NCBI GenBank assembly: GCA_025353525.1
Contig: JANXOO010000103.1
Location: 1-7,010 of the forward strand
Origin: Schlesneria sp.
Lineage (GTDB): Bacteria; Planctomycetota; Planctomycetia; Planctomycetales; Planctomycetaceae
DNA length: 7,010 bases
Reading direction: 5' to 3'
Made by a program: the position numbers and the translations under genes. Of this stretch, positions 1 to 5,177 are shown in pieces. The notes beneath the pieces are model-generated. The model saw only the letters and a list, made by a program, of their open reading frames with translations. It made no database searches and was not told the DNA's origin. Every line of letters starts with the position of its first letter. Positions within the stretch are counted from its first letter, which is position 1.

Positions 1-2
1 TT

Positions 3-146
3 GCCGGTCTGATACCGCTGCCGTCTCGAGTTCTGATTGGACTCAGGGCGCTTGTCTTTTTGCCACTTGTCGTCTTTCTGGTCGCTCAATTTCTGCTGCC
101 GCTGACCCGCCCGTCTACGAACGAGCCGATCGCCCGCCACGACTGA
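3..146 (+). CDS. C-terminal end of a membrane protein (partial)
   Basis: This is an open frame entering from the left edge and ending at a TGA, with 47 residues visible. Residues about 10-33 of the fragment form one strongly hydrophobic stretch rich in Leu, Val and Phe, with arginines before it and a polar tail after it (ending IARHD). That pattern fits a final transmembrane helix with a short soluble tail. The other two forward frames lack this character: one stops at once and the other is Ser/Arg/Cys-rich. The family cannot be named from this fragment. The following 137 bases before the convergent lipoprotein gene hold a hairpin and T-run that could terminate this gene. Alternatively the frame could be open by chance. 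Confidence 0.5.
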   Translation, partial: AGLIPLPSRVLIGLRALVFLPLVVFLVAQFLLPLTRPSTNEPIARHD

Positions 147-195
147 CGAGTTCACGGAATTCATGTTTCAGAGGGTCACGCCGGGAGGACGACGT

Positions 196-266
196 GCTGA
201 AAAACGGTGGCAGGCAACGGGAAGACCTGGAGTCTGTCCCCGTTTTTCAGCTGGTACATTTTTTTT
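196..266 (+). terminator. Long inverted repeat plus T-run, possible terminator
   Basis: The 12-base arm at 196-207 (GCTGAAAAACGG) is perfectly complementary to 240-251, with a 32-base loop. Eight T residues follow at 259-266, seven bases after the stem. It sits just downstream of the plus-strand gene ending at 146, so a rho-independent terminator is reasonable. The loop is long and the T-run does not abut the stem, both atypical. A second hairpin inside it (216-221 with 239-244, and 223-226 with 232-235) would compete for the right arm. Confidence 0.4.
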
Positions 267-283
267 AACAGTCGCCCGACGGG

Positions 284-1477
284 CTATCGGGGCAGTCCAG
301 GTGAGCGTTCGTTGATCGCCGGGATCACCTGGCGGTGATTTTCTGATCCCGTGGCGTTCCTGAAGTTCGTGGGTTGAACCCGATTATCCGAGTCCACTTC
401 CATCGGCTTCATCGATTGCCCCAGAAATGCCGTCGTAATACTGAGTGTGTCTTTGTGTTGCTGAAGCTTTTGACCGTCTGGCAATTCCATCGCCAATTCG
501 AGGTGCCGTTGAACGCGAGACTGTGTCGGTAATCCCGACTTCCGGTCGACACGGCAGGTCCCCGTACAATACCCGCCGACCACTTGCACCTTGAAGGTTC
601 CATCTGCATTTTGCATCGTCACAGGTGTGCGCGATCCTGCGATGTTTCCGGTAAGCAATATCTCGGCGGACGATTTTGTCAGTTCTTTCAAAATACACCG
701 TGTCGTCACGTCCATCGGAATCGGAGATTCAGTGTGCCTGGGTTCCAGATCCCAGCCAGAACCCTCTTTGACCGCAACGGCGGGGTGCGCCGGATCGCTG
801 CTATAGGGAAGTAATCCGATACTGTCGTCGATAAAGTTGGCGATGCCGTCTTCCCGTCGGGTGGCTTCCAGTTGCTGGCGGACCGAGGCTTTGTACTGGT
901 CGGGAACGTTGTGAAGACAGCGTTGCAGAAATTCGCCAAAGTCGATGACACTGGCGATTTTGTTGTTCGGTCCGATCCAGAACGAGAAGCCGTTATTCGC
1001 CAGGCCAGCATACAGCATTGCTTCGGCGGGTATTGGTCCCGTTTGTTTGTCCGACGAATAGGCGATCCGCTTGCCGCGAATGTCCTGCTCGTATTGAACT
1101 TTATGATATCGCACCGTAATCCGCTTTCGCCCGTCCGAATGGACCTCATCGACCAGTAACGACAAAACCATATCGGTACGCGATGTACTAACGCGGAGTT
1201 CGTTCTGGTCCATCTGAGTCAGTCGTTGTTCGATTGTTTTGGCGAGTGGAAACCGGTCACCGACCTTCAGTTTCAGTTCCAGTTCTCCTTCGACTGCGGC
1301 AGAATCTGTTGCCGTCGCAGACTGCTCGCGGTCGGCGACTTCCGGCTTTTCGAATTCGTGGACTTCGGCGAGATCAACGTCGTCATCGACTTCGGCTCTT
1401 TGAAAATAGCTGCACCCTGAAAGGCTTGCCCCAATCGCTATAACGATTGCTGCTCGTCGCAAAATTACCATCGACAT
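284..1477 (-). CDS. Lipoprotein of unknown function (DUF6263-like)
   Basis: This encodes a 397-residue protein probably anchored in a membrane by lipid. The N-terminus has two arginines, a hydrophobic core (AAIVIAIGAS) and a lipobox LSGC, giving the modified cysteine at residue 22. An acidic linker follows at about 31-50. From about residue 66 to 355 there is a mixed-composition domain starting LELKLKVGDRF, with later segments such as FSFWIGPNNKI. Its shape recalls the DUF6263 group seen in planctomycetes and Bacteroidetes; that match is from memory. Four cysteines lie in the domain at about 187, 261, 304 and 308, the last two in YCTGTC. I chose the ATG at 1475-1477 because GGAAGG lies seven bases upstream; the TTG at 1505-1507 would add ten residues that spoil the signal peptide. 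Substrate and role are unknown. Confidence 0.85.
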   Translation of the reverse strand: MSMVILRRAAIVIAIGASLSGCSYFQRAEVDDDVDLAEVHEFEKPEVADREQSATATDSAAVEGELELKLKVGDRFPLAKTIEQRLTQMDQNELRVSTSRTDMVLSLLVDEVHSDGRKRITVRYHKVQYEQDIRGKRIAYSSDKQTGPIPAEAMLYAGLANNGFSFWIGPNNKIASVIDFGEFLQRCLHNVPDQYKASVRQQLEATRREDGIANFIDDSIGLLPYSSDPAHPAVAVKEGSGWDLEPRHTESPIPMDVTTRCILKELTKSSAEILLTGNIAGSRTPVTMQNADGTFKVQVVGGYCTGTCRVDRKSGLPTQSRVQRHLELAMELPDGQKLQQHKDTLSITTAFLGQSMKPMEVDSDNRVQPTNFRNATGSENHRQVIPAINERSPGLPR

Positions 1478-1484
1478 CGCACGA

Positions 1485-1490
1485 CCTTCC
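1485..1490 (-). promoter_or_regulatory. Shine-Dalgarno site of the lipoprotein gene
   Basis: GGAAGG on the minus strand stands seven bases before the ATG at 1475-1477. This fixes the start ten codons inside the longest open frame and gives a clean signal peptide of 21 residues before the lipobox cysteine. Confidence 0.75.
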
Positions 1491-1507
1491 GTGGAGTAAC
1501 CTGCCAA

Positions 1508-1714
1508 TTATCGCACCGAATCATCCATCCCTGAATCATCCGATGAAGACGCGAAAGATAGCGAGCGACCTGATTTGCGCGAAGATTGATCTTCGTCAGC
1601 GCATAGCGGATTGTCGCGAACGTTGGCCTTCCGTACCTGAAAGGCGACTGGCAGTGAAAATTGACCAAAACGGCGTGAACCGCGGAAACGGGCCTGAAAC
1701 AAGTCATTTTTCAT
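1508..1714 (-). CDS. Possible small basic/acidic protein (hypothetical)
   Basis: This would encode a 68-residue protein starting MKNDLFQARF and ending SDDSGMDDSVR. The first two thirds are rich in Arg and Phe, and the last third in Ser and Asp. The ATG at 1712-1714 has GGTGG five bases upstream; another ATG at 1724-1726 adds four residues but follows a T-run without a ribosome site. The stop lies 30 bases before the lipoprotein ATG on the same strand, so a two-gene operon is possible. No signal peptide, membrane helix or known motif is visible. It may instead be an open frame within the lipoprotein gene's leader, since overlapping frames are also open here. Confidence 0.28.
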   Translation of the reverse strand: MKNDLFQARFRGSRRFGQFSLPVAFQVRKANVRDNPLCADEDQSSRKSGRSLSFASSSDDSGMDDSVR

Positions 1715-1738
1715 TGTCGCCACCATAAAAAACGTCGG

Positions 1739-1767
1739 TTCCCGGTTTTGAGGCGATGTTGTAGAAT
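1739..1767 (+). promoter_or_regulatory. Candidate promoter for signal peptidase gene
   Basis: A -10-like TAGAAT at 1762-1767 (five of six consensus bases) is preceded after 17 bases by a weak -35-like TTCCCG at 1739-1744. Transcription would begin near 1774, leaving a leader of about 120 bases before the ATG at 1894. The -35 match is poor, so this is tentative. The rest of 1508-1893 shows no RNA gene; it holds the possible small minus-strand ORF and a repeated GCCGGGAA at 1798-1805 and 1817-1824. Confidence 0.3.
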
Positions 1768-1842
1768 CCCTGTCCCTGGACGGTTCGGCTCCTTTTTGCC
1801 GGGAAGTCGCGATTCGGCCGGGAAAGGCGACATCGTTATCGT

Positions 1843-1856
1843 AAGGGTGTCAATTG
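1843..1856 (+). promoter_or_regulatory. Orphan Shine-Dalgarno and TTG upstream of lepB
   Basis: AAGGG at 1843-1847 is six bases before a TTG at 1854, which is a well-spaced initiation signal. That TTG opens a frame different from lepB and runs to 2174, overlapping the lepB N-terminus. The lepB ATG at 1894 has no comparable ribosome site. The signal may feed a leader peptide, reflect a frame change, or be chance. Confidence 0.3.
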
Positions 1857-1893
1857 AATCAGGATTCTTCCCGCGAATCTACGGTTGTTATTG

Positions 1894-3645
1894 ATGAATC
1901 AGCTTTCTCCACCTCCGCCGATTATAGGGCGGTTTGGCCCGAGCAAATCGGCCTTCGACGAAGATCGACGCGGAACTTTTCGGGCGTTGACGGAAGCCTT
2001 CGTTTCGTTGTTCGTTGCTGTATTGCTTTTCCGCACGTTCGCTGCGGAGGGATACATGATCTCGACAGGGTCGATGGCGCCCTGCCTGCTCGGATTTCAC
2101 AAACGGGTCGTCTGTCCGACGTGCCGGATTACATTTCCATTCGGAACGGCATACGACACGGACGAAGATCCTGAAGCAAATGTTGCGGCTGCCGGTCGTT
2201 CAACGGCCGTCTGCCCTAATTGCGGTCAACCGGGCATAGATGTCGCGGACGTCCCGAGAAATCACGGCGATCAGCTGCTGGTGAACAAGCAGGCATATAC
2301 GTTCGGCACACCGAAACGGTGGGATATCATCGTCTTCCGCAACCCCGCACGTGCGACGGAAGCTTATGTCAAACGAGTGGTCGGGTTACCCGGAGAGAGC
2401 CTTCAGATTGTTGGCGGCGACATCGTTGTCAACGGGCAGATTGCACAGAAGTCGTATGCCGAACAAGTGGCCGCCCGAATCCTGGTCCACGATCACTTTT
2501 TCCGTCCGATAAACGACGAAACGGTGCCACCTCATTGGCAAATTGTTGAGTCGGATACAGTCGGTTCGGAACGATCGCGGCCCCTTTCGTGGATCGCCAA
2601 CGGCCCATCGTTCCGATTGCGGGGCGGGGATGTACGCCGACCGGACAAGGATCCCTGGTCGTGGGTCGAATACCATCATTGGGCGCGAGTCGGCGGAGCC
2701 TACACCACCACTGTTCCGCTGGCAAAATGGCCCGACAACCTGAGCAGCGAATCGGTTCCAACGGCAGGATTAAAATTCAATCAGGAAAAAGGCGAGTTTT
2801 CTGTCACAGGAGCGTTGCCAGGTGACGTTGCAAAACAGTTGCTGGAATTGACAGACGACAAGTCGTTTCAGAACGCCGTTCGGGAACTTTACGAAGGCTC
2901 TCATATCTCGGCCATCTACGATGACTATGGATATAACCCGGGTTCCGAAGCGGGAACACCCAATCCGGTCAGCGACCTGATGGTCTCCGTGAATATCACG
3001 TTGCAAGGTGGCTCGGGCGAGTTCGTTATTGAGATCACCAACGGCGGCACCGTCTTTTCAGTCGTTTTCGATATCGTACGCCGCGAAATCAATTTGTTCG
3101 CCGAACCGTTACCGGAAGGGATGACATTGAACTCTCAGTCGGTTGTCCCGAAATCGGAACCGGTGACAAAGCCGGTTCCCTGGCCAAAATCTTTCGGTAA
3201 CAGCGGTGGAACAATCGACTTTTCGATTTTCGATCAGCAAATCATGGTGGCCATCGATGGTAAACCGGTTTTTGAGCCGACGTCGTTCGAGCCGCCAAAA
3301 GGAATTCAGCCGCCGCGAATTCCGGTTCGATTCGGTGCTCGCGGGCTGGATATCCGCGTCAATCAATTGAAGTTGTATCGTGACGTTTATTACACAGAAA
3401 CGCGCAGCCGTCATGCGGTGACGCGACCGTACGAATTGACGGAGGACGAATTCTTTGTCCTCGGCGACAACAGTCCCGTTTCTCACGACAGTCGACGCTG
3501 GGACAACCCTGTGGTCAACCGGTCGCATCTGGTGGGAAAACCGTTCCTCGTCCATTTGCCGTCGAAGCCGGGCAACCTCAAGATCGGCAACCACGAGATG
3601 CAGTTGCGACTTCCCGATTGGGAACGAATCCGGTTTCTCAGATAA
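1894..3645 (+). CDS. lepB: Signal peptidase I with zinc-ribbon and large inserted domain
   Basis: Type I signal peptidases remove signal peptides from exported proteins, with the active site on the outer face of the cytoplasmic membrane. One membrane helix lies at residues about 33-50. The catalytic serine is Ser60 in STGSMAP. Box C is RWDIIVF (142-148). The general-base lysine is Lys160 in YVKRVVGLPGE. Box E is GDNSPVSHDSR (524-534). The catalytic set is complete. Two CPxC knuckles (Cys74/77 and Cys107/110) between boxes B and C look like a zinc ribbon. About 330 residues separate Lys160's box from box E; within them, about 355-500 is beta-rich and ends LKLYRDVYYT, resembling a concanavalin-like sandwich. 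The protein has 583 residues, against about 324 in E. coli. I chose the ATG; in-frame TTG codons at 1885 and 1891 are alternatives, and none has a good ribosome site. Confidence 0.93.
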   Translation: MNQLSPPPPIIGRFGPSKSAFDEDRRGTFRALTEAFVSLFVAVLLFRTFAAEGYMISTGSMAPCLLGFHKRVVCPTCRITFPFGTAYDTDEDPEANVAAAGRSTAVCPNCGQPGIDVADVPRNHGDQLLVNKQAYTFGTPKRWDIIVFRNPARATEAYVKRVVGLPGESLQIVGGDIVVNGQIAQKSYAEQVAARILVHDHFFRPINDETVPPHWQIVESDTVGSERSRPLSWIANGPSFRLRGGDVRRPDKDPWSWVEYHHWARVGGAYTTTVPLAKWPDNLSSESVPTAGLKFNQEKGEFSVTGALPGDVAKQLLELTDDKSFQNAVRELYEGSHISAIYDDYGYNPGSEAGTPNPVSDLMVSVNITLQGGSGEFVIEITNGGTVFSVVFDIVRREINLFAEPLPEGMTLNSQSVVPKSEPVTKPVPWPKSFGNSGGTIDFSIFDQQIMVAIDGKPVFEPTSFEPPKGIQPPRIPVRFGARGLDIRVNQLKLYRDVYYTETRSRHAVTRPYELTEDEFFVLGDNSPVSHDSRRWDNPVVNRSHLVGKPFLVHLPSKPGNLKIGNHEMQLRLPDWERIRFLR

Positions 3646-3679
3646 CCCGATCTGGTTAAACCCGATCTGGTTAAACCCG
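3644..3679. repeat. 15-bp tandem repeat, 2.4 copies
   Basis: The unit AACCCGATCTGGTTA occurs at 3644-3658 and 3659-3673 without a mismatch, followed by a partial AACCCG at 3674-3679. It overlaps the last two bases of the lepB stop codon and fills half of the gap between lepB and the convergent citrate synthase gene. It probably arose by slippage; no function is evident. Confidence 0.9.
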
Positions 3680-3687
3680 TTCAGGGG

Positions 3688-3705
3688 AATCCCGGAATCG
3701 GGGTT
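3688..3705. terminator. Small hairpin between convergent genes
   Basis: AATCCCG (3688-3694) pairs with CGGGGTT (3699-3705) around a four-base loop, with one G-U wobble. It lies between the stops of lepB (+) and citrate synthase (-). No T-run follows on either strand, so termination is only a possibility suggested by position. Confidence 0.22.
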
Positions 3706-3718
3706 GTGAGTCACTGAT

Positions 3719-4891
3719 TCAGGATCGTGAGACCGGGTATGGCCGTTCGGCTGGTCCGATATAGTTGGACGACGGGCGAATAATCTTGTTGTCGCTGAGC
3801 TGTTCGAGAATATGAGCACACCAGCCGACGATTCGGCTGGCTGCAAACACGCAGGTGAACATGTCGCCTGGAATTCCCATGTAGTGCTGCAAGCTGGCCG
3901 AGTAGAAATCGACGTTGCAGTTCTTGTGAATCGTGGCGAGTACCGCCTGTTCCATCGCGATTGAAATGTCATAAAGCTTTGTGTTGCCGGTTTCGAGACC
4001 CAGTCGTCGGGACAGGTCCTTCAAATGGATCGCCCTCGGGTCTTCCACCTTGTAGACCGCGTGACCGAAGCCCATAAATTTGCCTTTTTTCGCCCGAACA
4101 GAATCGACCCACGGAACGACATTGGCAACATCACCGATTTCCATCAATGTTTTCAGAACCTCGGTATTGGCTCCCCCGTGCAGCGGTCCCTTCAAGGCGC
4201 CGATGGCACCTGTGACGGCCGAATAAATGTCCGAAAGTGTCGCGGCAATCACTCGTGCAGCGAATGTACTGGCATTGAGCGCGTGTTCGGCGTGCAGAAT
4301 CAGAATCAGGTCCATCGCCTTTTCGGCATCTCTGGACGGAGCCTTTCCGTTCAGCATGTACATAAAGTTGGCGGCGTGACCGAGATCCTGTCGCGGGGCG
4401 ACCGGTTCGAGTCCTTCTTGTATTCTTCGGATCGCGGCGACGATTGTCGCCATTTCGGCGGTCAGTCGGATCGACTTCTCGAAATTCGCTTCGGGGGTTT
4501 CAATTTCAGCCAGTTCGTCGTGAACACCCGACATTGAAATCGCGGATCGCAGTGCTGCCATCGGGGGGGTGTGTTTTGGCAGCGTCTTCAAAAATGCCAG
4601 GACCGGAGGTTCGATCTCGCGGTGGTGGATCAGGACTTTGTTGAAATCAGCCAATTGTTGCGAGGTTGGCAATTCCCCTTTGAACAGCAGATAAGCAGTC
4701 TCTTCAAAGGTACTTCGTTTCGCCAGTTCGTGGATGTTGTATCCGCGGTAAATCAGTTTTCCTTCGTCACCATCGACATCGCAGATTTTCGTATCAGCCG
4801 CGACGACACCCTTCAGTCCTTTCGCCGCAGCTTTGTCTGCCGAGGCGTCTTTGTCGGATGCGGGGATAATGGATGATACGGCGGCAGTCAT
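3719..4891 (-). CDS. gltA: Citrate synthase
   Basis: This enzyme condenses acetyl-CoA and oxaloacetate to citrate, the entry step of the TCA cycle, in the cytoplasm. The 390-residue product shows the family pattern throughout: CDVDGDEGKLIYRGYNIHEL near 37-56, GPLHGGAN with the first active-site histidine (His238), GFGHAVYKVEDPR with the second (His277) and Arg286, and NVDFYSA with the catalytic aspartate (Asp328). Arg353 in ASRIVGW and Arg372 in IRPSSNY fit the substrate-binding arginines. Length and motifs fit the shorter type II class; a 2-methylcitrate synthase activity cannot be excluded by eye. I chose the ATG at 4889-4891. An upstream extension to 5020 is open, but a promoter -10 at 5020-5025 would place the transcript start inside it, and that extension does not resemble the family. 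GTGAG before the ATG is a modest ribosome site. Confidence 0.95.
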   Translation of the reverse strand: MTAAVSSIIPASDKDASADKAAAKGLKGVVAADTKICDVDGDEGKLIYRGYNIHELAKRSTFEETAYLLFKGELPTSQQLADFNKVLIHHREIEPPVLAFLKTLPKHTPPMAALRSAISMSGVHDELAEIETPEANFEKSIRLTAEMATIVAAIRRIQEGLEPVAPRQDLGHAANFMYMLNGKAPSRDAEKAMDLILILHAEHALNASTFAARVIAATLSDIYSAVTGAIGALKGPLHGGANTEVLKTLMEIGDVANVVPWVDSVRAKKGKFMGFGHAVYKVEDPRAIHLKDLSRRLGLETGNTKLYDISIAMEQAVLATIHKNCNVDFYSASLQHYMGIPGDMFTCVFAASRIVGWCAHILEQLSDNKIIRPSSNYIGPAERPYPVSRS

Positions 4892-5019
4892 TGACGATCT
4901 CACTCGCAAGGCGACCAGGGCTGGCAGGTTGATGGTGAAGCAGGGTTGCGGGCGAACCCTTTCATTTTGCTTGTCGAAAATGCTCTGTTCCGAAGCGATT
5001 CCCGATTCCATACGCATCA

Positions 5020-5047
5020 AGTATAACGCTCAGTCGCTACAGTTCAA
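5020..5047 (-). promoter_or_regulatory. Sigma70-like promoter of citrate synthase
   Basis: On the minus strand, TTGAAC (5042-5047) and TATACT (5020-5025) are separated by 16 bases; these match the consensus boxes at four and five of six positions. Transcription would start near 5013, giving a leader of about 120 bases to the ATG at 4891. It lies beyond the terminator of the upstream gene, so citrate synthase is probably transcribed on its own. Confidence 0.55.
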
Positions 5048-5105
5048 CAAACGCCATACGATCCGGTATGATGCTGAAGAATTCGAAGGAATTCTACGGT
5101 TTCGG

Positions 5106-5144
5106 AAAATGAAAAGTCCCCGACCACCCTATGGGCGATCGGGG
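5106..5144 (-). terminator. Intrinsic terminator of the 547-residue protein gene
   Basis: Read on the minus strand, CCCCGA pairs with TCGGGG (5139-5144 with 5118-5123), and an inner CCC/GGG pair (5133-5135 with 5127-5129) closes a three-base loop after a symmetric internal loop. Two T4 tracts follow at 5112-5115 and 5106-5109. It begins 33 bases after the stop at 5178 and precedes the citrate synthase promoter. Confidence 0.65.
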
Positions 5145-5177
5145 CGACTGGTGCCTGAAACACGGGTTGTCTGCCAC

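Noticed and set aside
274..284. GCCC-GAC-GGGC hairpin at the lipoprotein stop as its terminator
   Set aside because: The stem is only four pairs, and on the minus strand it is followed by an A-run rather than a T-run.
706..1149. 147-codon minus-strand open frame in the lipoprotein gene
   Set aside because: It is a second frame on the same strand as a gene with clear signal peptide and lipobox. Its Arg/Ser/Thr/Pro-rich translation is typical of a shadow frame.
1848..1853. Perfect -35 hexamer TTGACA on the minus strand
   Set aside because: At 16-17 bases spacing the next hexamers are GTCGCC and TCGCCT, which do not resemble a -10 box.
3644..3679. CRISPR-like array
   Set aside because: The 15-bp units are directly adjacent, with no spacers, and there are only 2.4 copies.
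3109..3972. 287-codon minus-strand open frame spanning the 3' ends of lepB and citrate synthase
   Set aside because: It lies opposite the conserved box E of lepB and out of frame with the citrate synthase C-terminus. Its translation is Arg/Ser-rich with no motif, and it includes the tandem repeat as GFNQIGFNQIG.
4025..4537. 170-codon plus-strand open frame
   Set aside because: It is fully antisense to the conserved core of citrate synthase and has no recognisable motif.
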